Below are positions 9,293 to 17,529 of a DNA stretch of 64,000 bases, piece after piece (the stretch's first letter is position 1; each line of letters opens with the position of its first letter). A program made the position numbers and the translations under genes. The DNA is taken from NCBI GenBank assembly GCA_041395945.1, contig JAWKZN010000001.1, forward strand, positions 3,348,001-3,412,000, read 5' to 3'. The stretch comes from Pseudomonadales bacterium (GTDB lineage Bacteria > Pseudomonadota > Gammaproteobacteria > Pseudomonadales > Azotimanducaceae). Under the pieces are notes generated by a model. It saw only the letters and a list, made by a program, of their open reading frames with translations, did no database searches and was not told where the DNA came from.

Positions 9293-9627
9293 AACCGGGT
9301 TAAAGCCCCGGTGGATCCGGCTGGAAGACCCACCGAAGACAGTCCGGATTTGGCACTGAGTCTGCAGTTGCTCCCCTCCTGTTCGAAGTCACCGGGCAGC
9401 ACCGGGCCCTGGCGAACGGTCGGATAGCGCAGCACATCGAGCCGGTTTATGGCGATCTCATGACCGCGCAGCCGTCCTGTATGCAGATTCTGTTGCGCAT
9501 GACTGCAGCGATTGGCCAGGGCGTAGCAACGGCCGTCGACCCGGCACAGCAATACGTCCACATTCTCAACCCGACAGGCCAGCATCTCGCCATCAGCCAG
9601 TGCATTCAGCGGGACAACGGGTGTCAT
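9250..9627 (-). pseudogene. Rieske-type ferredoxin, second cluster-binding half missing
   Basis: The first 58 residues read as a bacterial Rieske ferredoxin: VPLNALADGEMLACRV, then LLCRVDGRCYALANRCSHA with the first Cys-x-His ligand pair, then LHTGRLRGHEIA. In normal members the next residues are C-P-L-H-G, the second ligand pair. Here the frame continues INRLDVLRY and the Cys-x2-His pair is absent; none of the three frames restores it. The remaining 65 residues look like translated non-coding sequence and run into the end of the DUF6178 gene. It follows the dienelactone hydrolase gene on the same strand. A gene fragment or deletion allele is the best reading; an assembly deletion is possible. 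Confidence 0.65.
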
Positions 9628-9715
9628 CGCATTGCACAGCGATCCGAAGGCAGCCGGTCGGAGACTTCACCAGAGCCCGTCCACAGCAGGGTTACCCGAT
9701 CAAACAGCACCATAC

Positions 9716-10594
9716 TCAGGCCAGTGCCGTGGCAAACAGATGCAGCAGCCTGGACCACGCTTTTTCCGCCAGGGCCTCGTTGTATACCGCAGAGTCCGGC
9801 GGACACCAGCCATGCATGGCACCGGCGTACACCTCAATTTCCGCCAGCAGACCGGCATCCGCGAAGGAAGCTTTCAGCACGTTCTTGGTTTCCGGCTCCT
9901 TCTCATCATCGTTTTCCGCGATGGCGAACAGGAAACTGGACTGCATCTGCGGTATCAGGAGATGCGGGCTGTCCGGTCCGTCGGTGACCAGTCTGCCCCC
10001 ATGAAAGGACGCGCCGGCTCCGATTCGCTCCGGTACAGCCGCCGCGGTGCGCATGGTGATCGGTCCCCCCATGCAGTAGCCGGTGGTGCCGATCCTGCGC
10101 GCGGTATCCACCGCGGGTTGCTGGTCGAGATAAGACACGAAAGCCTTTGCATCGGTGAAATGGGTGGCAGCAGACAGGGACTGGGCCAGGGGCATCACCG
10201 TCGCACGTGTGGCGGGATCCTGGAAGCTGGCGCCTTCCGGAATCACCGGTGCGCGGGCACTGCGGTAATAGGGGTTGACCACCAGCACCGAGTAGCCGCT
10301 TTCCGCCAGACGTTTACCCATCAGCCGGAAGGCGGGTCGCAGTCCGAGCACATCCGGCCACACGATCACCCCGGGGTGACGACCACTGGAGGGATGCACG
10401 AAATAGCAGTCCGCAAGCCCGTCCGGTGTCGCGACACTGACCTCCGAGTCGGTCACTGTCTGTGCATTGGCAGCTCTCGGCAGCAGTGCACCGACTGCCA
10501 CCGCAGCACCCATGCGATGAAACTGCCGTCTCGACACACCCGTGCCGCGGCCCAGGACCGCCTCGTTATCTCTGACCGTATCTTCGTCACACAT
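9716..10594 (-). CDS. exported dienelactone hydrolase family protein
   Basis: A 292-residue alpha/beta hydrolase. The N-terminus has a twin-arginine type signal, SRRQFHRMGAAVAVGALL, ending near ANAQT. The nucleophile elbow is GTTGYCMGG with cysteine, as in dienelactone hydrolases, and the catalytic His is in GAMHGWCPP; an acid lies in the NDDEKE region. Classic family members open dienelactone in chloroaromatic breakdown, but many relatives are general esterases. I start at the ATG at 10594, preceded by AAAAGGGGAATGG; the longer frame adds 23 unconvincing residues. The next gene downstream on the strand is the damaged Rieske frame. Confidence 0.82.
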   Translation of the reverse strand: MCDEDTVRDNEAVLGRGTGVSRRQFHRMGAAVAVGALLPRAANAQTVTDSEVSVATPDGLADCYFVHPSSGRHPGVIVWPDVLGLRPAFRLMGKRLAESGYSVLVVNPYYRSARAPVIPEGASFQDPATRATVMPLAQSLSAATHFTDAKAFVSYLDQQPAVDTARRIGTTGYCMGGPITMRTAAAVPERIGAGASFHGGRLVTDGPDSPHLLIPQMQSSFLFAIAENDDEKEPETKNVLKASFADAGLLAEIEVYAGAMHGWCPPDSAVYNEALAEKAWSRLLHLFATALA

Positions 10595-10770
10595 TCCATT
10601 CCCCTTTTGTCCTGATTGAGCGCATCGATTGTGCTCGAATTCGCTGCCCTTGCGAACCCGCACCCGGGATTATCGTCGCGCACCCCATGGCAGGGCGCAG
10701 CGGCGACGGTGGCCGCAGCGGTTGTGCTATCGTTCCTGCCCGCTTTTTCAACCGACGCAGGAGGGGGCCC

Positions 10771-11586
10771 GTGACCGATCATCTGTTAGAGAGCTTCGAG
10801 CAGGGTGTGACCACACTGACCATGAATCGGCCGGAAGCGCGCAATGCAATGTCCGGAGCAATGATGTCGGCCCTCCACACCGCTGTGGCACGAGCCGCCG
10901 CTGACCCCAAAGTGCGCTGCCTGGTCCTGACGGGTGCTGGCGGTGCGTTCTGTGCGGGCGGCGATGTCAAAGGCCAGGCCCGGGCGGCATCGGACCGATC
11001 CAGCAATTCCTCCCGCACACCGGTGAACATCGAGGCGCGGGTGCAGGGGCTGCGCTCGGGCATGGAACTCACGCGCCTGCTCCATGAAATGCCGAAGCCG
11101 ACCCTGGCGGTCATCCCCGGCGCGGCGGCAGGCGCCGGCCTGAGTCTTGCCCTCGCCTGCGACCTGCGGGTGGCACTGTCGAGCGCCAAACTGACCACGG
11201 CGTTTGCAAAGATCGGTGCATCCGGCGATTACGGCGGCTCCTACTTTCTGCCACGTCTGGTGGGTGCTGCGAAGGCGCGTGAACTGTATTTCACCGCGGA
11301 TGTGATCTCCGGCGAGGAGGCTGCACGGCTGGGGCTGGTGAACTACGCCTATCCTGCTGAGACTTTCGCGGCCGAGGCACAGCAGTTTGCTCTGCGTCTG
11401 GCCGCATTGCCGACCATCGCCATCGGCTACATGAAGAAGAATCTGAATGCCGCCGATCACGCCGGCCTGGCTGACGTGCTCGATCTGGAAGCCGCGCACA
11501 TGGTCCGCACCATGATGACCGAAGACCATGCCCGGGCAGCCCAGGCCTTTGTCGACAAGCAGCCCCCCCGCTTTGAAGGCAGCTGA
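10771..11586 (+). CDS. enoyl-CoA hydratase/isomerase family protein
   Basis: A 271-residue crotonase-fold enzyme starting at GTG, chosen because GGAGGGGG lies just upstream. The first oxyanion segment is GAFCAGGDVKGQA and the second is IPGAAAGAGLSLALACDLR. After that SAKLTTAFAKIGASGDYGGSYFLP replaces the usual catalytic glutamate segment of hydratases with a serine/glycine stretch, so this may be an isomerase or another crotonase subgroup rather than a hydratase. Substrates would be acyl-CoA thioesters. It faces away from the dienelactone hydrolase and precedes the ABC exporter pair by about 65 bases. Confidence 0.85.
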   Translation: MTDHLLESFEQGVTTLTMNRPEARNAMSGAMMSALHTAVARAAADPKVRCLVLTGAGGAFCAGGDVKGQARAASDRSSNSSRTPVNIEARVQGLRSGMELTRLLHEMPKPTLAVIPGAAAGAGLSLALACDLRVALSSAKLTTAFAKIGASGDYGGSYFLPRLVGAAKARELYFTADVISGEEAARLGLVNYAYPAETFAAEAQQFALRLAALPTIAIGYMKKNLNAADHAGLADVLDLEAAHMVRTMMTEDHARAAQAFVDKQPPRFEGS

Positions 11587-11651
11587 GACCCTGCGCGGTT
11601 GAACTTACCCGCCATCGAGTCCACGCCACGGGCAGCAACGGTTGGTGATTC

Positions 11652-13448
11652 ATGATTCAGACACTCAAGGCCCGACAGGAATGGCAGTTCATGACGGTGC
11701 TGCCAAAGGCAGCACCGCTACTGGCCTGTGCCTGGTGGGTCGTACTCATCGTTCGCGGCATCCTGCCGGCGGGTTTCGCCATTGCCATGGGCTGGCTGGT
11801 CGGCGCGGTGCAGCGCGGCGATGCCCTCGCCGGCCCTCTGACTCTGGTCGGAGTGGTGTTTGTTCTGCTGCAGACCCTCGCCCCTCTGCATCAGGTGATC
11901 GGCGCGAATCTGGGCAGCCGCACCGCCGCCTGGCTCTACGATCAGCTCACCCGTGCCTGTATCGAGCCCCCGGGTATGGGGCACCTCGAAAACCCGGCGC
12001 TCACCAGCGATCTCACCATGGCACGGGATTTCGACCTCGGCATCAGCGGGCCACCTCTGAGTATCTCCATGGACTTCATTGCCTCCGGTCTCGTGGAATT
12101 TCTGGCCGGAATCACTTCGGCCATGGTGCTGGCAGCATTCGCCTGGTGGGCGCCGCTGGTACTGATTGGCGCCTGGCTGTCGACCCACTGGCTGCTCAGG
12201 GAGAGTGGGGTCTGGAAGGACCGCAATACCGACCAGGTAAGGGAGGCCCAGCGCCACGCGGACTACGCTTATCGCCTGGCGGTGGACACACCTTCCGCAA
12301 AGGAACTGCGCCTTTTTGGCCTCGCCGACTGGATCGTCGAGCGCTTTCAGCGCCATCGGCGGATACTGCACGACCTGCGCTGGCAGGCCACCCGCCTGCG
12401 GGAACGTTCGGTGGTTTCCAGTCTGGTCCTGGTACTGGCCGCCAATGCGGGCGTGTTCTGGGCGATGGCAATGGCGGCAAACGCCGGTGCACTGGAGCTG
12501 GATCGCATGGTGACTTTCGCCAGCGCCGCGATCGCCACCAGTATGATCGCGTTCGGGGGTTTGTCTTGGGCGCTGGATGGCGCGGGCGCACCCGCCGCCG
12601 CGGTGCTGCGCCTGGGTGGCACCATGCAGACCGCTGGCGCATTGACGCCCGGCACCCTGTCCGCGGACAACCGGCCACAGCGGGATATCGTCTTCAGAGA
12701 CCTGCAATTTGCCTATCCGACCACTGGTGAACTGATCCTCGATGGGCTGAATCTGCGAATCCCCGCAGGCTCTTCGATGGCCATCGTCGGACAGAACGGC
12801 GCGGGTAAAACCACCCTCGCCAAACTGCTGTGTCGCCTTTATGACCCCAGCGCCGGTGCGATCGAAATCGATGGCACGGATCTGCGGAACTTCGACATTG
12901 CAGGCTGGCGCCAGCGGGTGGCCGCGGTGTTCCAGGACTTCGTACGTTTCGAACTGAGTCTGCGCGACAACGTCGCACCGGCGGGTGCACCGGACGAAAT
13001 CATCGAAGCTGCCCTGGTGGAGGCCGGTGCGGCCAATCTGGCGAGCCTGGATACGGTACTCGCGCGCGCCTACGAAAAGGGTACCGACCTATCCGGTGGA
13101 CAATGGCAGCGGGTGGCCCTCGCGCGTGCACTGGCCGCAGTAAAACAGGGCGCATCCGTCGTGCTCCTGGATGAACCCACCGCTCAGCTCGACGTCCGGG
13201 GCGAAGCGGAGATATTCGATCGCATTCTCAAAGCCACCCGGGGTGTCACCACCATTCTGGTGTCGCATCGATTCTCCACCGTGCGGCACGCCGATCAGAT
13301 CTGTGTGCTGGAGGAAGGGCGTGTGGTTGAACTCGGCTCCCATGCAGAACTGATACAGCTGGGTGGCCGCTATCGCACCATGTTCGACCTTCAGGCCCAG
13401 CGCTTTACCAGCGACGCCGCAGCAGGAGCCGTCGATGTCCTCGAATGA
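11652..13448 (+). CDS. ABC exporter half-transporter, subunit A
   Basis: A 598-residue fused permease-ATPase. The first ~320 residues form the six-helix exporter domain. The ATPase half has Walker A GQNGAGKTT (near residue 378), Q-loop VFQDFVRF, a canonical signature LSGGQWQRVALARA, Walker B VVLLDEPTAQLD and the H-loop LVSHRFSTVRHAD. Its stop overlaps the start of a second half-transporter by 14 bases, so the two should form a heterodimer in the inner membrane. The exported substrate is unknown. No accessory membrane-fusion gene is adjacent. Confidence 0.9.
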   Translation: MIQTLKARQEWQFMTVLPKAAPLLACAWWVVLIVRGILPAGFAIAMGWLVGAVQRGDALAGPLTLVGVVFVLLQTLAPLHQVIGANLGSRTAAWLYDQLTRACIEPPGMGHLENPALTSDLTMARDFDLGISGPPLSISMDFIASGLVEFLAGITSAMVLAAFAWWAPLVLIGAWLSTHWLLRESGVWKDRNTDQVREAQRHADYAYRLAVDTPSAKELRLFGLADWIVERFQRHRRILHDLRWQATRLRERSVVSSLVLVLAANAGVFWAMAMAANAGALELDRMVTFASAAIATSMIAFGGLSWALDGAGAPAAAVLRLGGTMQTAGALTPGTLSADNRPQRDIVFRDLQFAYPTTGELILDGLNLRIPAGSSMAIVGQNGAGKTTLAKLLCRLYDPSAGAIEIDGTDLRNFDIAGWRQRVAAVFQDFVRFELSLRDNVAPAGAPDEIIEAALVEAGAANLASLDTVLARAYEKGTDLSGGQWQRVALARALAAVKQGASVVLLDEPTAQLDVRGEAEIFDRILKATRGVTTILVSHRFSTVRHADQICVLEEGRVVELGSHAELIQLGGRYRTMFDLQAQRFTSDAAAGAVDVLE

Positions 13449-15280
13449 TCGGCCGGCCGCTGCAGATGCAGGTGCAGATGCACTGAGCGGACTGCCCGCG
13501 GCACTGCCGTCCATGTGGCGCGCCCTCAAGCGGGGCTATGTTGCCGAACCCGCGCTTCTGAGTATCGCCTTCGCCCTGTCCCTGCTGGCGGCGCTGCCGG
13601 ATGCACTGATGGCCCTCTGGCTCAAGCTGCTGGCGGACGGGCTGCTCGACAACCTACCTGACCTGGTGCTGATCGCCGCGCTGGGGCTCGGCCTGTCCGC
13701 CACCCTCACCTGGCTGCTGCGGGTGGTCAGCGATCGCACCCAGCGACGCTTCCGGGATCGGGTGACCATTGCACTGGAATCCCACGTCGCCCGCCTCCAG
13801 GCCAGTGTCGCTACCGTGGAGCATCACGAACGCCCGGAGTTTCTCGATCGCCTGGCCATCCTCCGGGATCAGGTCTTTGTGCTCGACCATATGTACATGT
13901 CGCTGTTCACCACAGCGGGATGGATTCTGCGACTGGGTGTCACGATCGTGCTGCTCGTTGCTGTGCATCCGGCGCTCGCGCTGCTGACACTTTTCGCACT
14001 GCCCACTGTGCTGACCTCCAGCTGGCGACCGGCGGTGGAGCGCGCGGCGGACGAACGCGGCGCACCGGCCAGACGGCTCGCGCGCCATCTGTTCGATACC
14101 GCGACCACCGCACCCCCGGGAAAGGAAGTGCGGGTGACCGGTATCGGCAGGCGCCTGCTGCGTGAGCGACGCGAAGCCTGGGAGCGCTGGTATCGTCCCG
14201 TTGCCCGGGCGCGCTGGGGCAGTGCGGGCTGGCACACCCTGGGCTGGGCGTTTTTCGCGCTGGGTTTTGTGGGCGCAATCGTGTTCGTCGCTTACGGGAT
14301 TGAAGGCACACCCGGGCAGACACTGCTCGTGCTCGCCGCGGGTTCGCGCCTGTCGGCCTAACATTGGCGCAACCGTGGGTGAAATCGGCTTTCTGCGTGG
14401 CATCTGGATGGATGGCTCCCAGCGGATGGCCTGGCTGGAGGACTACGCAGCGGCAAAGACCGAACAGGCGGATCAGCCCGCGCCGGATGCGCTGCGTGAA
14501 GGTATCGCGCTGTCTCACGTGAACTTCACCTACCCGGGCACAGACAAGCCTGTTCTGGAAGATGTGAATCTGCACCTGCCGGCCGGCAGTGTGATCGCCA
14601 TTGTCGGCGAAAACGGAGCGGGTAAAACCACGCTGGTGAAGCTCCTCTGCAAAATGTACGAACCCACTACCGGAGAGATATCCATAGACGGCCAGCCCCT
14701 CCGCCGGATCCGCACCGAAGCATGGCGGGCCAGACTTGCAGGCGCCTTCCAGGACTTTTTCCGTTTCGAATTGCGGGCAAAGCAGACGGTGGGTGTCGGC
14801 GATGTGCCCAACATGGAAGACGACGTTGCGGTGAAGGCGGCCGTTGGCCGAGCCGGGGCCGCGGATGTGGTCTCTGCCATGACAGCAGGACTGGAAACCC
14901 AGCTTGGCCCGACCTGGCCACAGGGTGTGGAACTCAGCTTCGGACAATGGCAGAAACTGTCACTGGCCAGAGGCTTCATGCGGGAAGATCCGCTGCTGCT
15001 CGTGCTCGATGAGCCGACCGCCGCGCTGGACGCGGAGACCGAACACGCCCTCTTCGAGCGCTATGCGAGTGCTGCGCGCGGCGGCCGCAACTCGGACATG
15101 GCCCCCAACGGCCGCATCACGCTGCTCGTCTCCCACCGCTTCAGCACCGTGCGGATGGCAGACATGATCATCGTCCTGGATGGTGCGAAGGTGGTGGAAG
15201 CCGGCAGTCACGACGAACTGATGGCCAGGGGCGGCCAGTATGCAGAGCTCTATGAGATACAGGCGTCCGCCTATCGCTGA
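13435..15280 (+). pseudogene. ABC exporter half-transporter, subunit B, split by a frameshift
   Basis: From ATG 13435 (MSSNDRPAAADAG) the frame encodes the six-helix membrane domain and stops at TAA 14359-14361 after GSRLSA. The next frame immediately continues NIGATVGEIGF and encodes the complete ATPase half: Walker A GENGAGKTT, Q-loop AFQDFFRF, signature LSFGQWQKLSLARG, Walker B LLVLDEPTAALD and H-loop LVSHRFSTVRMAD. Removing one base, the T at 14359, joins the two into a ~614-residue protein matching subunit A in size. The signature motif is degenerate (LSFGQ for LSGGQ), as often in one half of heterodimeric exporters. Either a single-base error or a real inactivating mutation. Confidence 0.85.
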
Positions 15281-15455
15281 GCCGCCTCCGTCAATGATTC
15301 ACGGCTGAAGGCACGGGCGATTGATTGCTCTGGGCTGGTGCATGGCGGGACCTGTTATTGGAGCGGATATCGAGGCTCGGGTGGAGTGGGGACAGCGGGG
15401 TTTGGGCGAACGGAATGGTACTATCATCGTCCAGCGTATGGACCAAGGAATTCTC

Positions 15456-15890
15456 ATGACGGAATACATCCCACCCGCACTGGACTGGGTTCGTAAACAG
15501 GTGGAAGTCTACGAAGGCAGCGGCGGCACCAAAGGCACGACGCTGCTCCAGACCGGGATGCCCTGCATCATCGTCACTCACATGGGCAACAAATCGGGCG
15601 CCATCCGCAAGATCCCGCTGATGCGAGTGAAAGTGGGTGATGCCTATGTGCTGATTGGATCGATGGGCGGACAGCCGAAAAATCCGGTTTGGGTGTACAA
15701 CCTGCGCGCCAATCCGGAAGTCGAGATTCGCGACGCAACAGAGGTCTTCAAGATGCGGGTCAGAGAGGTGGAGGAAGATCCGGAGCGCGCGCGTCTCTGG
15801 GCAGCCAGCGCCGAAGCCTATCCGCCGTACAACGACTACCAGGCCAGGACGAGCCGCAAAATCCCGGTCTTCATCGCAGAACCCGTGTAG
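15456..15890 (+). CDS. deazaflavin-type nitroreductase family (DUF385/DDN-like) protein
   Basis: A 144-residue protein starting MTEYIPPALDWVRKQ, with AAGGA placed well before the ATG; longer starts have no site. The middle reads TGMPCIIVTHMGNKSGAIRKIPLMRV followed by YVLIGSMGGQPKNPVWVYNL and NPEVEIRD, split here as two stretches, and is the signature of the split-barrel family that includes the F420H2-dependent nitroreductase Ddn of mycobacteria. Members reduce nitro groups, quinones or enones with F420H2; some bind other flavins. F420 use by this organism is not shown. The gene stands alone after the ABC pair. Confidence 0.82.
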   Translation: MTEYIPPALDWVRKQVEVYEGSGGTKGTTLLQTGMPCIIVTHMGNKSGAIRKIPLMRVKVGDAYVLIGSMGGQPKNPVWVYNLRANPEVEIRDATEVFKMRVREVEEDPERARLWAASAEAYPPYNDYQARTSRKIPVFIAEPV

Positions 15891-15911
15891 CGCCCGCGGA
15901 CGCGGTGCCGA

Positions 15912-16292
15912 TCAGCGGGCTTTGTTATTGGTGAGCTGCGCGTCTGCGATGTGCTTACTGAGTGCCCGCTTGGCCTCGAGAGAAGTCGGATAGGGACCTT
16001 TGTGTCCCTCCCTGGCCTGGAAGAACCAGCCATCGGCTTTTTCGACGATCCGACTGGCGGCTTCCGCGGCACCCAGCGCATCGAGCTGCAGGCCTGCAGC
16101 GAGTCTGTCCGTTACCTCCGCAATCGACATCGGCAGCAGCTGGCGCTTGCCGTTAACCCGACTGCTTACCTGGGCAACGCCTCCCTCGGAGTCGACGTGT
16201 ACCACCATGCACAGGCGATTCCCTTCGGAAAACAGCCGTCCTTCGATGCGGTTGGCAGTAGCTGAAATGTTCGGAGTCATAACGCAGTCCAT
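15912..16292 (-). CDS. small conserved-type protein of unknown function
   Basis: A 126-residue soluble protein. The first half (EGRLFSEGNRLCMVVHVDSE, then VSSRVNGKRQLLPMSIAEV) is a beta-rich segment; the second ends with ADGWFFQAREGHKGPYPT followed by SLEAKRALSKHI, a WF-x-x-REG-x-x-GPY pattern seen in short gammaproteobacterial proteins of unknown role such as DUF6316-like ones. No signal peptide. Two start codons (16292 and 16280) are possible and neither has a clear ribosome site. It is convergent with the nitroreductase-like gene, 21 bases apart. I cannot name a function. Confidence 0.6.
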   Translation of the reverse strand: MDCVMTPNISATANRIEGRLFSEGNRLCMVVHVDSEGGVAQVSSRVNGKRQLLPMSIAEVTDRLAAGLQLDALGAAEAASRIVEKADGWFFQAREGHKGPYPTSLEAKRALSKHIADAQLTNNKAR

Positions 16293-16519
16293 GACGAATA
16301 AATCGGCCTCAAGTGTAAGAACTGGTTGGACGCCAATCTGCCAACTGGATCACAGAACCTGATTTCATCCTGAAAAGTGTGACTCAGTGGCTCGCCCGAT
16401 GCACTTTTCCCCACTACCGGCCTCAAGAAACCCTGACATCCCGCCACAGATCACTGACATCTGCACACGCTCGGATTACAGCATCGCGCCACCCGACGCG
16501 CCAGAATGGCCCCCTGGAA

Positions 16520-16546
16520 CTGGTTCTCAGCCTGAGTGAGAACCAG
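16520..16546. promoter_or_regulatory. perfect 10-bp inverted repeat in the leader of a small gene
   Basis: CTGGTTCTCA at 16520-16529 and TGAGAACCAG at 16537-16546 are exact reverse complements with a 7-base loop. The element ends 21 bases before the ATG at 16568 and just before the ribosome site AAGGGAG. It could be a protein operator or an RNA hairpin controlling the small gene. The inverted repeat is seen directly; its role is inferred. Confidence 0.6.
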
Positions 16547-16567
16547 GTCACTTAAGGGAGTAGTCGC

Positions 16568-16774
16568 ATGAAATCAACCATCACCATTCAGGACGGTCAC
16601 ATTTCGGTGAATTTCACACCTGAGACGGATCTCGAACGCCTGTCGCTGGCTGAACTGGGCGACGATGTCAGTGTGTCCCGCGCTCATCAGAGCATCGTGC
16701 TGAAGCCGCGCAGGGCGAGCATCCTGAAAATTTCTGATCGGATTCCGGAGACCGAGTCCAACACCAGCCGCTGA
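16568..16774 (+). CDS. 68-residue protein of unknown function, stand-alone unit
   Basis: The protein starts MKSTITIQDGHISVNFTPE and is acidic to neutral with a basic patch (VLKPRRASILKIS). It has no signal peptide or membrane segment. The gene looks genuine: AAGGGAG lies 8 bases before the ATG, a perfect inverted repeat precedes it, and two strong hairpins, the second with a T run, follow it. It sits just upstream of an ECF sigma factor gene but is separated from it by the terminator. I do not recognise a family. It may be a small regulator or structural protein. Confidence 0.6.
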   Translation: MKSTITIQDGHISVNFTPETDLERLSLAELGDDVSVSRAHQSIVLKPRRASILKISDRIPETESNTSR

Positions 16775-16788
16775 TCCTGCCCACCGCC

Positions 16789-16815
16789 GGAATCCGGCTG
16801 GCAGGGCCGGATTCC
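16789..16815 (+). terminator. 10-bp perfect hairpin after the 68-residue gene
   Basis: GGAATCCGGC at 16789-16798 pairs exactly with GCCGGATTCC at 16806-16815, loop of 7 bases, starting 15 bases after the stop codon. There is no T run directly behind it; a second, stronger hairpin follows three bases later. It may be a transcript-stabilising stem or the first of a tandem terminator. Confidence 0.6.
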
Positions 16816-16817
16816 CT

Positions 16818-16867
16818 CCACTATCCCCGGCATCGCCCGATACCGGGGATAGTGGCTCGTGTTTTTT
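16818..16867 (+). terminator. Rho-independent terminator with 13-bp stem
   Basis: CCACTATCCCCGG at 16818-16830 is the exact reverse complement of CCGGGGATAGTGG at 16843-16855. Inner ATC/GAT bases can extend the stem. A run of six T follows at about 16861-16866. This is the clearest intrinsic terminator in the window and isolates the small gene from the sigma factor unit that starts at 16996. Confidence 0.85.
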
Positions 16868-16995
16868 CCGAAATCTGCAGATCCCTCTGTAATACTCCGC
16901 CACGCCGTTCGTAGATCAAGGTAAGGCAGCAGAAGAGCCTCCCGTGTCCCACCAGGGGTGCGGAGGCGCTTCGGGACTGAAGGGACCAGGACTCG

Positions 16996-17529
16996 ATGAG
17001 CAGGGCCGATTTCGACAATCTCTATCGAGAGCACTATGCCCGGGTTCTGGGCCTCTGCCGGCGCGTGCTTGGCGGCGCGTCTGATTCGGACGCGGCCAGG
17101 GACGCCACCCAGGAGGTTTTCATGCGCGGCTACCGGGCCTACGCAAAGTATCGACCAGAGGATCCTTTCGGACCCTGGATCAGCGCCATTGCCACCAACT
17201 ACTGTGTTGATCAGCTGCGCCGTCATCGTCGGCTGGCCACGGTATTTGCAGATACCGCAGAAGATGCCGGCGAACCGGTCGATCCCCAGCCGGATGGTGT
17301 CGGCACGCTGATCTCCGCTCACAAGGCGGAAACCATCAACCGTGCGGTAGACGAGTTACCCGAAAAGTACCGGCTGCCCATCGTGCTGGCCTACTACAAC
17401 GGCGCCAGCTATGACGAGATCGCAGAGACCCTGGGCATCACCAGCAATCACGTCGGCATCCTGCTGCTGCGGGGACGTCAGCGGCTGCGGCGTGACCTGA
17501 CTGACTTCGACGAGGAGATAAAGCAATGA
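16996..17529 (+). CDS. ECF-type RNA polymerase sigma factor (first unit)
   Basis: A 177-residue sigma-70 family protein with only regions 2 and 4. Region 2 includes LYREHYARVLGLCRRVLG and ARDATQEVFMRGYRAY; region 4 is ELPEKYRLPIVLAYYNG followed by SYDEIAETLGITSNHVG, the DNA-binding helix-turn-helix. It would direct RNA polymerase to a small regulon, including probably its own operon. The last codon overlaps the start of the next gene (ATGA), which carries an anti-sigma zinc finger, so the two are co-made. The stimulus is unknown. Confidence 0.9.
   Translation: MSRADFDNLYREHYARVLGLCRRVLGGASDSDAARDATQEVFMRGYRAYAKYRPEDPFGPWISAIATNYCVDQLRRHRRLATVFADTAEDAGEPVDPQPDGVGTLISAHKAETINRAVDELPEKYRLPIVLAYYNGASYDEIAETLGITSNHVGILLLRGRQRLRRDLTDFDEEIKQ

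Noticed and set aside
14350..14375. Programmed +1 frameshift in the ABC subunit
   Set aside because: GCC-TAA-C lacks the CUU slip codon of the release-factor-2 site and re-pairing of the alanine tRNA would be poor; a plain indel is simpler.
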